NCBI RefSeq assembly: GCF_018614575.1
Contig: NZ_JAGGOJ010000018.1
Span: 62,001-126,000 of the forward strand
DNA from: Streptomyces sp. ISL-10
Lineage (GTDB): Bacteria > Actinomycetota > Actinomycetes > Streptomycetales > Streptomycetaceae
Length of the DNA stretch: 64,000 nucleotides
Direction: 5' to 3'
A model generated the notes under the pieces. It saw only the letters and a list, made by a program, of their open reading frames with translations, was not told where the DNA came from and ran no database searches. Positions 8,163-16,421 of this stretch are shown in pieces. The position numbers and the translations under genes are program-made. Numbering within the stretch: position 1 is the first letter of the stretch; each line of letters starts with the position of its first letter.

Positions 8163-8588
8163 CGCTGGGGGCGGTGGCGCACTGTCGAAGCCGCGGGGCT
8201 GCGCGCGCACGGTGGCGTCGGATACCTGGCGCGTTGGGCAGGTGCGTGGGGGTGGGGGTTGCGCCAGGGGTCGCCGGTGGGGTCCGGCCGAGCGGCACGC
8301 GGCCTGCGGCTGTGCACAAAACGCGTCTGACGTGCGCCCATGGCCCGGCACTCAAGGCGGCGCCGATCTCGTGCGCAGGCGGCGCAGGTCGTGCACCGGC
8401 GTACGCGCCCGGGCGCGTTGAGAACGGACCGGTTCGCCACACGGGCGGCGGACCAGGTCCAGGGCCTGTGCACCGCATACGTCGGCGCTCAGCGCTCCCG
8501 TGCTCAGTCCACGCCGGGTGTGCCGCAGCGCGCTCCGGCATGTCGGCGGCATCATCCGCCCGCGTGCCGCGCCGAGGCGCTGACCGCG
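8163..8588. other. Non-coding space between convergent ArsA and wblA genes
   Basis: These 426 bp separate the end of the second ArsA gene and the end of wblA. I see no supported ORF, tRNA or strong perfect hairpin. The open frames here lack ribosome sites and do not resemble known proteins. It may hold the 3' UTR of wblA. Confidence 0.5.
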
Positions 8589-8933
8589 TCAGCCCACCGC
8601 CGCGTACGTCTCGTACGTCTCGTCATCGTCCAGTCCGACCGGCAGAATGCCCGCGCTGCGCTCGTACTCCGTGCGCGCGGTCTCGAGCAGTCTTCGCCAG
8701 GACGTCACCGTGGGGCGCCTGCGGAGCAGCGCTCGCCGCTCCCGCTCGGTCATTCCGCCCCACACGCCGAACTCGACGCGGTTGTCCAGCGCATCGGCCA
8801 GGCATTCAGTGCGTACCGGGCAACCGGTGCACACCGCCTTGGCCCTGTTCTGCGCTGCCCCTTGTACGAACAGTTCATCCGGATCCGTCGTGCGGCAGGC
8901 TGCCTGCGCACTCCAGTCGGTAACCCAGCCCAT
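8589..8933 (-). CDS. wblA: WhiB-family iron-sulphur regulator WblA
   Basis: A 114-residue Wbl protein. The four [4Fe-4S]-binding cysteines are Cys13, Cys35, Cys38 and Cys44 (CxxCxxxxxC), and the turn GVWGG is at 56-60. The basic RRALLRRRP that follows is the likely DNA- or sigma-contacting part. From memory, the ending and the neighbours (ArsA pair on one side, PBP on the other) identify WblA, a global regulator that represses antibiotic production and is needed for sporulation. I chose ATG 8933 because GGGAGAGGA lies upstream; a GTG at 8990 would add 19 residues. Confidence 0.88.
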   Translation of the reverse strand: MGWVTDWSAQAACRTTDPDELFVQGAAQNRAKAVCTGCPVRTECLADALDNRVEFGVWGGMTERERRALLRRRPTVTSWRRLLETARTEYERSAGILPVGLDDDETYETYAAVG

Positions 8934-9331
8934 GCCGGCGCCGTCCTCTCCCGAATCGAGGCTCCCCCACGGCGGCAGCGGCATATTCACCGCTACCAGT
9001 TGAGGACGTTACGGAAGGTGGGCACAGCGCAACACCCCCACGGGGCCCAATCTTGAATGGTCCGAACGGACTATGCGTACGCGGCAGATCACCCAGGGGA
9101 GTGACCTGGCGACATGCGCGACAAACCCGACAAGGCCGGGCATCCCTCTTGCCTCGCAACGGACTTCGAAGACACATGCAAAGGATTCGGGCATGGCTCC
9201 GCCGGATTCGGGTACAGCGGAGTTCTGCCGGCTACGTGACTTGATGCGAAACCGCACTGATGTGACAGTTGAGAGCAGCTTAGGCCAAGGCCTTTACGCC
9301 TGTCCGGCAAATGAGAACGTAGGCTGCCCTC
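8934..9331. promoter_or_regulatory. Divergent control region of wblA and the PBP gene
   Basis: These 398 bp separate the two divergent starts. On the plus strand TAGGCT (9320-9325) lies 6 nt before the PBP ATG, which predicts a leaderless transcript. Small inverted repeats are present, such as GGTCCGAACGGACT near 9059-9072. I could not assign a known regulator site. Confidence 0.45.
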
Positions 9332-11551
9332 ATGCCAAAGAAGCGCTCGGGCGGTGGTCTGACCGGGACCCAGCAGGCCGCCAAGTTCCTCGGTGTCAGC
9401 GTGCTCTCCGGAGCGGTGCTGGCGGGCATCGCCCTGCCCGCCGCCGGTGCGCTGGGACTGGCGGCCAAGGGCACGGTCGAGGGATTCGACGAGATCCCGG
9501 CCAACCTGAAGACACCACCGCTGAGTCAGCGCACCACCATCCTCGACTCCGAGGGCGGCAAGATCGCCACGGTGTACTCGCGCGACCGCACGGTGGTGCC
9601 CCTCAAGGACGTCTCGCCGTACATGCAGAAGGCGATCGTCGCGATCGAGGACGCCCGCTTCTACGAGCACGGCGCGGTCGACCTCAAGGGCGTGCTGCGC
9701 GCGCTCAACAAGAACGCGCAGACCGGCGGCGTGTCCGAGGGCGCTTCCACGCTCACCCAGCAGTACGTGAAGAACGTGTTCGTCGAGGAGGCCGGCGACG
9801 ACCCGGACAAGGTCGCCCAGGCCACCCAGCAGACCATCGGCCGCAAGATCCGCGAACTGAAGTACGCGATCCAGGTCGAGGAGGAGCTGGGCAAGAAGAA
9901 GATCCTCGAGAACTATCTCAACATCACCTTCTTCGGCCAGCAGGCGTACGGCGTCGAGGCCGCCTCCCGGCGCTACTTCTCCAAGTCGGCCAAGGACCTG
10001 AAGCTGGAGGAGGCGGCGATGCTCGCCGGCATCGTCCAGTCGCCGAGCCGCTACGACCCGGTCAACGACACCGAAGAAGCGACCAAGCGCCGCGACATCG
10101 TGCTCCAGCGCATGGCCGACATCCGCGACATCTCCCAGGAGGAGGCGGACAAGGCCAAGGCCGCGCCGCTCAAGCTGAATGTCAGCAAGCCGGACAACGG
10201 CTGCATCACCTCCGTGGACGGCGCGGGCTTCTTCTGCGACTACGTACGCAAGACGATCCTCACCGACCCCGCCTTCGGGAAGACGGAGGAGGAGCGCTCG
10301 AAGCTGTGGAACCTGGGCGGCCTGACCATCCGTACGACCCTGAGCCCGAGGGCGCAGGCCGCGGCGAACAGCGCCGCCACGGCGAAGGTCAGCAAGACCG
10401 ACAAGGTCGCCGCGGCCGTGGTCCAGGTCCAGCCCGGCACGGGCAGGATCCTGTCGATGGGCCAGTCGCGTCCGTACGGTCTGGACCAGAAGCAGCACGA
10501 GACGGTGCTCAACCTCTCGGTCGGCAGCAAGATGGGCGGCACGACGTACGGTTTCCAGGTCGGTTCGACCTTCAAGCCGATCACGGCGGCGGCGGCCCTG
10601 GAGAAGGGGATCAGCCCGGCCCAGTCGTTCGCCACCCCGTGGAAGATCTCCCTGCCGATGGACTCCTACCGGACCTGTGCCGGCGGGCCGTCGGGCGGCG
10701 GCAACTGGGATCTCCAGAACGAGCTCAAGTCCGAGGCCGGCTCGTGGGACATGACGAGCGCCCTCGGCAAATCCATCAACACCTACTTCGCGCACCTCGA
10801 ACAGAAGACGGGCCTGTGCGAGACGGTCGACATGGCCAGGAAGATGGGTTACGGGCGCGGCCTGGGCAAGAAGCTCCAGGAGCTGCCGTCCATCACCCTC
10901 GGCGGCCAGGAGAGCACCCCCCTGGACATGGCCTCGGCGTACGCGACCTTCGCCAACCGCGGCCGGTACTGCACCCCGGTCGCCATCGAGTCCGTGACGG
11001 ACGCGAACGGCAAGCGGATCAAGGTGCCGGGCTCCGAGTGCTCGCAGGTCATGAACCAGCAGACCGCGGACATGATCAACCAGATGCTCAAGGGCGTCGT
11101 CGAGGACGGCACCGGTACGCAGGCCGGCCTCCAGGACCGCGACAACGCGGGCAAGACCGGTACGACGAACGACCGCAAGGACGCCTGGTTCGTGGGCTAC
11201 ACCCCGAACCTGTCCACGGCGGTGTGGGTCGGTGACGACGTCGGCGAGAAGACGTCGATGTACAACATCACCATCGGCGGCCAGTACTACGACAAGGTCT
11301 GCGGCGGCTGCCTTCCCGGCCCGATCTGGAAGATCGCGATGACCGGCGCGCTGAACGCCGGCGAGACCCCCGCGTTCAACCCCATCTCCGTCCCGCGCGG
11401 GAAGGAGAAGGAGGACAAGGACAAGAGCCGCGACCGGGACGGCAGGCCCGGCGCCAACCAGCCCATCCCCGGCATCAGCATCCCGCCGGACCTGATCGGC
11501 GGTGCCACCAACCGCGGCCAGGGCAACGGCGGCGGCGGCAACGGCCCGTAG
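9332..11551 (+). CDS. Class A penicillin-binding protein (GT51 plus transpeptidase)
   Basis: A 739-residue bifunctional peptidoglycan synthase. A short cytoplasmic N-terminus and one membrane anchor (about residues 19-46) precede a GT51 glycosyltransferase domain with EDARFYEHGAVD, GASTLTQQYVKN and YLN-type motifs. The transpeptidase domain follows, with STFK (nucleophile Ser412), SIN (481-483) and KTGTT (608-612). The C-terminal tail is charged, then rich in Pro/Gly/Asn. It polymerises and cross-links lipid II outside the membrane. The start is an ATG 6 nt after TAGGCT. A strong terminator follows. The position beside wblA is conserved in Streptomyces as I recall. Confidence 0.92.
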   Translation: MPKKRSGGGLTGTQQAAKFLGVSVLSGAVLAGIALPAAGALGLAAKGTVEGFDEIPANLKTPPLSQRTTILDSEGGKIATVYSRDRTVVPLKDVSPYMQKAIVAIEDARFYEHGAVDLKGVLRALNKNAQTGGVSEGASTLTQQYVKNVFVEEAGDDPDKVAQATQQTIGRKIRELKYAIQVEEELGKKKILENYLNITFFGQQAYGVEAASRRYFSKSAKDLKLEEAAMLAGIVQSPSRYDPVNDTEEATKRRDIVLQRMADIRDISQEEADKAKAAPLKLNVSKPDNGCITSVDGAGFFCDYVRKTILTDPAFGKTEEERSKLWNLGGLTIRTTLSPRAQAAANSAATAKVSKTDKVAAAVVQVQPGTGRILSMGQSRPYGLDQKQHETVLNLSVGSKMGGTTYGFQVGSTFKPITAAAALEKGISPAQSFATPWKISLPMDSYRTCAGGPSGGGNWDLQNELKSEAGSWDMTSALGKSINTYFAHLEQKTGLCETVDMARKMGYGRGLGKKLQELPSITLGGQESTPLDMASAYATFANRGRYCTPVAIESVTDANGKRIKVPGSECSQVMNQQTADMINQMLKGVVEDGTGTQAGLQDRDNAGKTGTTNDRKDAWFVGYTPNLSTAVWVGDDVGEKTSMYNITIGGQYYDKVCGGCLPGPIWKIAMTGALNAGETPAFNPISVPRGKEKEDKDKSRDRDGRPGANQPIPGISIPPDLIGGATNRGQGNGGGGNGP

Positions 11552-11582
11552 GCGTCCCGCAGATGTGCGGTACGGCGAAATA

Positions 11583-11618
11583 GGCGAAGGGGGACCCGTG
11601 ACCGGGTCCCCCTTCGCC
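11583..11618 (+). terminator. Strong hairpin after the PBP gene
   Basis: A perfect 16-bp stem (GGCGAAGGGGGACCCG with its complement) and a TGAC loop, 31 nt beyond the PBP stop. It may also serve the convergent YqeY gene. Confidence 0.85.
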
Positions 11619-11746
11619 GTACCAACGGCGGCGCGGCGGTTCGTGGCGCTGCGGTGCTGCGGCACTGTGTGGCGCTGCGGCCTGCGTGGCGCTGTGATGC
11701 CGTGGGCGGCGCTTGGCGCTGCGGAGCCTGCGTGGCGCTTCGGCGC

Positions 11747-12211
11747 TCAGCCCGCGAGGAGCTGCTTCACCGCGGCGGCCACCCGGCCACCCTCGGCGCG
11801 GCCCGCCACCTTCGGGTTCACGATCTTCATGACGGCACCCATGGCGCGCGGGCCCTCGGCACCGGCTGCCTTGGCCTCCTCGACGGCCTGCGCCACGATC
11901 TGGTGGAGCTCGTCGTCCGTGAGCTGCTGCGGCAGGTAGGCGTCGAGGATCACGCCCTCGGCCTTCTCGCGCTCGGCCTGCTCGGCACGACCGCCCTGCG
12001 CGAAGGCATCGGCGGCCTCACGGCGCTTCTTCGCCTCCTTGGCGATCACCTTCTGGACCTCGTCGTCGGAGAGTTCGCGGGCCGTCTTGCCCGAGACCTC
12101 CTCCTTGGTGATCGCAGCGAGGGTCAGCCGGAGCGTGGAGGAGCGCAGTTCGTCGCGCGCCCTGATCGCCGCGGTGAGGTCTTCCTGCAGCTTGGACTTG
12201 AGCGTGGTCAT
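11747..12211 (-). CDS. GatB/YqeY domain protein
   Basis: A 154-residue all-helical YqeY protein, MTTLKSKLQEDLTAAIRARD at the start. It matches the family along its length: RSSTLRLTLAAITKEE, DAYLPQQLTDDEL, and the C-terminal GAVMKIVNPKVAGRAEGGRV that resembles the tRNA-binding tail domain of GatB. The cellular role is not established; a tRNA-related function is often assumed. It is a single gene, convergent with the PBP gene and divergent from the mannosyltransferase pair. Confidence 0.9.
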   Translation of the reverse strand: MTTLKSKLQEDLTAAIRARDELRSSTLRLTLAAITKEEVSGKTARELSDDEVQKVIAKEAKKRREAADAFAQGGRAEQAEREKAEGVILDAYLPQQLTDDELHQIVAQAVEEAKAAGAEGPRAMGAVMKIVNPKVAGRAEGGRVAAAVKQLLAG

Positions 12212-12403
12212 GCGGACAAGTGTCGCAGGTACGCGGCGGGGTACGCCCGCCCATTTCGCGCGACGCGCGTCCGGCGGGGCCGACGCCGGGCGGGTTCGTG
12301 ACGCGCGCGCTGCGGGGAGTCGTCAGGGCGCGGACACCTGACGGCCCCTTGGAGGCGACCGGAGCGTCGCCTCCCCGACACCGGCCGTTGACAGCCTGCG
12401 CTG

Positions 12404-13915
12404 GTGCCGCCCCTCCGTCTCCCCGTCGGCCGAAGCATCGGCCGAAGCGTCGGCCGAACCGCGTACCGAGCCGTCGGCCGAGCCGTCGGCCGGCCCGTCG
12501 GCCTCCGCCACTGCCGACTGCTCGGCCTCGTCGGCTCGACGGCGCTCGCGGCTGGCGGAGTGGGCGCCGGGGCGCTGCCCGTGCGGGAGGTCCTCGCCCC
12601 CGGCTCGGGGGCGGCCGCACTCGGCCTCGCCGCCGCGTACTTCGGGCTCGTCGTCCTGATAGCGGCGTGGACACTGCTGGGCCGGGCCCTGCGCGAGCCG
12701 CGGCCACCCGGGCTGCGCGACCTGCTGATGACGCTCGCGCTGTGGGCGGCGCCGCTCGTCGTGGCACCGCCCCTGTTCAGCCGGGATGTCTACAGCTACC
12801 TCGCGCAGGGAGCGATGGTCGACGCGCGGCTCGATGTGTACGCCTACGGTCCCTCGCACCTCGGCGGCCCCTTCACGGCCGAGGTCGCACCGCTGTGGCG
12901 CGACACCCCGGCACCGTACGGCCCTGTGTTCCTGGCACTCGCCTCGGCCATAGCCGGATCCGCGGACTTCGAGGCGTTCTCCACGGACCGGGTGACCGGC
13001 GGTGTGTACGGCATGCGGCTGGTGGCCCTGCTCGGCGTGGCGCTGATGGCGCTGTGCCTGCCGCGCCTGGCGCGGCACTGCGGAACCGATCCGGCCGTCG
13101 CGCTCTGGCTCGGCGCGCTCAATCCCCTGGTGCTCCTGCATCTCGTCGGCGGCGCCCACAACGACGCGATCATGATCGGGCTGCTGGGCGCGGGGCTGGT
13201 CGCAGCCCTCGGACGCAGGCCGGTCCCCGCGGTCGTACTGGTCACCCTCGCCGCCCTGGTGAAGGCCCCGGCCTCACTCGGACTGATCGCCGTCGTCGTC
13301 CTGTGGGCAAGGCACGCGCCCTCGGCCAGGGCGCCCCGGCTGTCCGCCGCCCTCGCGGCGCTCTGCGTATGCGCGGTGACGACCGCGGCGACGACCGCCC
13401 TCGCCGGCACCGGGTACGGGTGGATCGGGGCCCTCGACACCCCCGTCTCCCCCGAGAACTGGTCCCTCACCTCCACCCTCGGCCGTATGACCACCGCCGT
13501 GCTGAGCGACGCCGGCAGCGGACTCGCGGGCCTCGCCCGTCATGCGATGCCCGCCTGGCACCTGCTCGGCCTCGCCGCCACCGCTCTGGCCGTCCTGCTC
13601 GCCTGGCGCCACCATCTGCTGCGCCCGGTCCACGCCCTGGGCCTCAGCCTGACGGCCGTCGCGCTCCTCGGCCCCGCGATACGGCCCTGGTACGTGCTGT
13701 GGGGCCTGTTCCTGATCGCCGCCGCCGGTCCCGGAAGGCCGCTGCGCCGGTCGGCCGCCGCGCTCAGCACGGTCCTCGCTCTGGCCGTGCCGCCCAGCGG
13801 ATTCGCTCCCGACGCCGAGCAGTTGAGGTTCGCCGTCAGCGGCGGGCTGCTCGCGCTGACGGCGTTGTGGGGCGCACATCGGTTGGTACACCGGCCCGTT
13901 GGGAGTACGGCATGA
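12404..13915 (+). CDS. Polyprenol-phosphomannose-dependent alpha-mannosyltransferase, MptB-like
   Basis: A roughly 500-residue integral membrane GT-C glycosyltransferase with about 12 hydrophobic segments. The catalytic acidic motif is in the first loop (FSRDVYSYLAQGAMV), followed by APYGPVF and the conserved GGAHNDAIMIGLLGAGL. This pattern marks the MptB family, which adds alpha-1,6-mannose from polyprenyl-phosphomannose outside the membrane. The start is uncertain. GTG 12404 has no ribosome site, and the first 30 codons are a 9-bp repeat (GTCGGCCGA) encoding VGRSIGRSVGR; a later GTG could be the true start. The end overlaps the next gene by ATGA. Confidence 0.8.
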   Translation: MPPLRLPVGRSIGRSVGRTAYRAVGRAVGRPVGLRHCRLLGLVGSTALAAGGVGAGALPVREVLAPGSGAAALGLAAAYFGLVVLIAAWTLLGRALREPRPPGLRDLLMTLALWAAPLVVAPPLFSRDVYSYLAQGAMVDARLDVYAYGPSHLGGPFTAEVAPLWRDTPAPYGPVFLALASAIAGSADFEAFSTDRVTGGVYGMRLVALLGVALMALCLPRLARHCGTDPAVALWLGALNPLVLLHLVGGAHNDAIMIGLLGAGLVAALGRRPVPAVVLVTLAALVKAPASLGLIAVVVLWARHAPSARAPRLSAALAALCVCAVTTAATTALAGTGYGWIGALDTPVSPENWSLTSTLGRMTTAVLSDAGSGLAGLARHAMPAWHLLGLAATALAVLLAWRHHLLRPVHALGLSLTAVALLGPAIRPWYVLWGLFLIAAAGPGRPLRRSAAALSTVLALAVPPSGFAPDAEQLRFAVSGGLLALTALWGAHRLVHRPVGSTA

Positions 13916-15126
13916 CACAGCTGGAGACGACTGAGACCGCCTGGCGGCGGCCGACGACCACGCGCGGGCGGATGCTCCTGATCGCCGGACTGTGCTGCGC
14001 CGTCGTGCTGTTCCTCGCGACGGTCCCGCTGCACAGGGACTGGTTCGATCTCAGGGTCTACTACGGAACCGTGCACCACTGGGCGGACGGCGGCGCCCTC
14101 TACGACTATCTGGTGCCGGGCACGCACTACGGCTTCACCTACCCACCGTTCGCGGCCGTGTGCATGCTGCCGATGACGCTGGTCGGCTGGCGGAGCGCCG
14201 TGGCGTTCAGCGTGCTGCTCAACGCCGCGGCCGCCGCCGTGATCCTGCGCTGGACCGCGGGCCCGCTGATCCGCCGCGAGGGCTGGAGCCCCTGGTACGC
14301 CCTCGCCCTCGCAGGCTGCGCCTTCGCCCTGCTGGAACCGGTCCGCGACACCGTCAGCTTCGGCCAGGTCAATCTGCTCCTGCTGGCGCTCGTCATCGGC
14401 GACGCCCGGCTGCTGGCCGGCGGCCGGGCCGCGCGGTACGCGGGCATCGGCACCGGCCTGGCCGCCGCGATCAAGCTCACGCCCGCCGTCTTCATCGTGC
14501 ACCTGCTCCTCACCGGCCGGCCGCGCGCCGCCGCCACGGCCACTGTCGTCGCCCTGGGCGCCACCGGGATCGCCGCGGGGGCCGCGCCGGACGCGTCCCG
14601 GGTCTACTGGATGGAGGCGCTGTGGGACACCGACCGCGTCGGCGCGCTGGCTTACGTCTCCAACCAGTCCTGGCAGGGGCTGGTGGCGCGGCTCTTCGAC
14701 CCGCACGAGCCGAGCCGGGCGCTGTGGGCGCTCGGGGTGGTCGTGCTGCTGGCCGTCTGGGCCGTACGCGTGCGCAAGGCGAACGCCGCCCGCGATCACG
14801 CCGCCGCCTTCGCCCTGACCGGCGTCCTCGCCTGCCTGATCAGCCCGGTCACGTGGGTGCACCACCTGGTCTGGCTGTCCCCGGCACTGGTGGTGCTGCT
14901 CGACGCGGGACTGCGCGCGCCGGAAGGGCCGGACCGCCGTCGGCTGCTGGCCTGGGCCGTGGCGCTGCCGGTCGTCCTGTGCAGCAGTGTGGTGTGGCTG
15001 TGGAGCAAGGACTCGTCCGGGCTCGACGGGTTCCTGGGCGGCAATATCTACGTCTGGATCTCGCTGGGGCTGCTCTTCACTCTGCCTCTGCGCACACCGC
15101 CGGCCGCGGACGCTCCCGGCCGATGA
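13912..15126 (+). CDS. GT87/DUF2029 membrane glycosyltransferase
   Basis: A 404-residue multi-pass membrane protein with about ten hydrophobic helices. The N-terminal DWFDLRVYYGTVHHWADGG carries the acidic residue expected of GT-C enzymes, and FTYPPFAA, LEPVRDTVSFGQVNLLLL and AAIKLTPAVFIVHLL match the GT87/DUF2029 family. Relatives are polyprenyl-phosphomannose-dependent alpha-1,2-mannosyltransferases. It starts at the ATGA overlap with the MptB-like gene. The two probably act in sequence on the same cell-envelope glycan, and the linkage is inferred from family membership only. Confidence 0.85.
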   Translation: MTQLETTETAWRRPTTTRGRMLLIAGLCCAVVLFLATVPLHRDWFDLRVYYGTVHHWADGGALYDYLVPGTHYGFTYPPFAAVCMLPMTLVGWRSAVAFSVLLNAAAAAVILRWTAGPLIRREGWSPWYALALAGCAFALLEPVRDTVSFGQVNLLLLALVIGDARLLAGGRAARYAGIGTGLAAAIKLTPAVFIVHLLLTGRPRAAATATVVALGATGIAAGAAPDASRVYWMEALWDTDRVGALAYVSNQSWQGLVARLFDPHEPSRALWALGVVVLLAVWAVRVRKANAARDHAAAFALTGVLACLISPVTWVHHLVWLSPALVVLLDAGLRAPEGPDRRRLLAWAVALPVVLCSSVVWLWSKDSSGLDGFLGGNIYVWISLGLLFTLPLRTPPAADAPGR

Positions 15127-15172
15127 CCGCCCGCCGCTCCCCGGGACCCGAGCGGTCTGCAACGATGGGCGT

Positions 15173-16111
15173 ATGCGCGCACGGTACGGGATCCCCCTGA
15201 AAGTCACCGCAGGAATCACGGCAGTCGGCGCGGTCGGCCTCGCCTATGCCGCCGGCTTCGAAGCACGTTCCTTCCGGCTCCGCCGGATCACCGTGCCGGT
15301 CCTGCCGCGCGGGATGCGGCCGCTGCGCGTCCTGCAGGTCTCGGACATCCACATGGTCAGCGGCCAGCGCAAGAAGCGCGCCTGGCTCCAGTCGCTGGCC
15401 GGCCTGCGCCCCGACTTCGTCGTGAACACCGGCGACAACCTCTCCGATCCGGAGGGCGTGCCGGAGGTCCTGGACGCGCTGGGACCGCTGCTGGAGTATC
15501 CAGGCGTCTATGTCTTCGGCTCCAACGACTACTACGGCCCGAAGCTGCGCAATCCCGCCCGCTATCTGCTGGAGAAGGCCCAGGGCCGCCACGGCCTCAA
15601 CGGCAACGCCCCGGCGGTCGGCGTTGTCCACAACCCGTGGGAGCAGCTGCGCGACGGCTTCGACGCGGCGGGCTGGCTGGACCTGACGAACACCCGCGAT
15701 CGCCTGAAGCTGGAGGGCTGTGAGATCGCCTTCACCGGCCTCGACGACCCGCATATCAGGCGCGACCGGTACGAGCTGGTCGCGGGCGGCCCGGAGAAGG
15801 GCGCCGATCTGTCGCTGGCCGTGGTCCACGCCCCGTATCTGCGCAGCCTCGACGCGTTCACGGCCGACGGCTACCCCCTGATCCTCGCGGGCCACACCCA
15901 CGGCGGCCAGCTGTGCATCCCGTTCTACGGGGCCCTGGTCACCAACTGCGACCTGGACACGAACCGGGTGAAGGGCCTGTCCACGCACACGGCCGAGGGC
16001 AGCACCTCCTACCTCCACGTCTCCGCAGGCTGCGGCACGAACCGCTACACCCCGGTCCGCTTCGCCTGCCCCCCGGAGGCGACGCTGCTGACCCTCACCC
16101 CCAAGGACTGA
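15173..16111 (+). CDS. Metallophosphoesterase with N-terminal membrane anchor
   Basis: A 312-residue calcineurin-like phosphoesterase. A hydrophobic stretch at residues 8-25 probably anchors it in the membrane. The metal-site motifs are in order: DIHMVSG, NTGDNLSD, GSNDYYGP (replacing the usual GNHD), and AGHTHGGQL. Actinomycete relatives act on small phosphoesters or lipid pyrophosphates; the substrate here is unknown. The ATG lies 6 nt after AACGAT without a clear ribosome site, so the start may be leaderless. It sits just upstream of tRNA-Pro and is the last core gene before the integrated element. Confidence 0.88.
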   Translation: MRARYGIPLKVTAGITAVGAVGLAYAAGFEARSFRLRRITVPVLPRGMRPLRVLQVSDIHMVSGQRKKRAWLQSLAGLRPDFVVNTGDNLSDPEGVPEVLDALGPLLEYPGVYVFGSNDYYGPKLRNPARYLLEKAQGRHGLNGNAPAVGVVHNPWEQLRDGFDAAGWLDLTNTRDRLKLEGCEIAFTGLDDPHIRRDRYELVAGGPEKGADLSLAVVHAPYLRSLDAFTADGYPLILAGHTHGGQLCIPFYGALVTNCDLDTNRVKGLSTHTAEGSTSYLHVSAGCGTNRYTPVRFACPPEATLLTLTPKD

Positions 16112-16264
16112 CCCCAAGCGGCCGAGCGGCTCGGGACGGATCATGGCCTGGGGCCGCCCGGCCGGCGCCCTGGGTTGGCGGCCCGTGGGCCTTGCGAAAC
16201 CGGATTTCGTCTCCGGCCGCCGGTGGGCTAAAGTAAACGACGTCGCCGGGACAGTGGGCGACAT

Positions 16265-16338
16265 CGGGGTGTAGCGCAGCTTGGCAGCGCGCTTCGTTCG
16301 GGACGAAGAGGTCGTGGGTTCAAATCCCGCCACCCCGA
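16265..16338 (+). tRNA. tRNA-Pro(CGG)
   Basis: A complete cloverleaf. The acceptor stem CGGGGTG pairs with CACCCCG, the D arm is GCGCAGCTTGGCAGCGC, the anticodon arm is CTTCG-TTCGGGA-CGAAG with anticodon CGG, and the T arm contains GGGTTCAAATCCC. CCA is not encoded. The 3' 44 nt form the attachment site of the AICE and are duplicated at its far end, so the intact gene is kept at attL. Confidence 0.95.
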
Positions 16339-16340
16339 CA
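16295..16340. repeat. attL, 46-bp direct repeat
   Basis: The 46 bp from CGTTCGGGACGAAG through the tRNA 3' end are identical to 32766-32811. The repeat begins in the anticodon stem and runs 2 nt past the mature tRNA end, typical of tRNA-targeting tyrosine integrases. Confidence 0.95.
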
Positions 16341-16345
16341 CAGGT

Positions 16346-16381
16346 CAGAGGCCCATTCGCTTGATCGCGAATGGGCCTCTG
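16346..16381. terminator. Hairpin between tRNA-Pro and int
   Basis: A perfect 15-bp stem, CAGAGGCCCATTCGC with its complement, and a 6-nt loop. It lies inside the element. It can end the tRNA transcript on one side and the int transcript on the other. Confidence 0.75.
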
Positions 16382-16390
16382 TCGTACTTA

Positions 16391-16412
16391 GGGGGCCAAA
16401 CAGGGGGCCAAA
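16391..16412. repeat. 22-bp arm-type repeat, left copy
   Basis: Two copies of GGGGGCCAAA separated by CA. The same 22 bp occur in the same orientation at 32642-32663, about 100 bp inside the other end. The position on both sides of the core suggests integrase or excisionase arm-binding sites. Confidence 0.65.
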
Positions 16413-16421
16413 GGATTCTGA

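Noticed and set aside
9073..11235. 720-codon open frame over the PBP gene
   Set aside because: It is a shifted frame of the PBP coding sequence, rich in Arg/Gly/Pro with no domain, produced by high GC third positions of the true frame.
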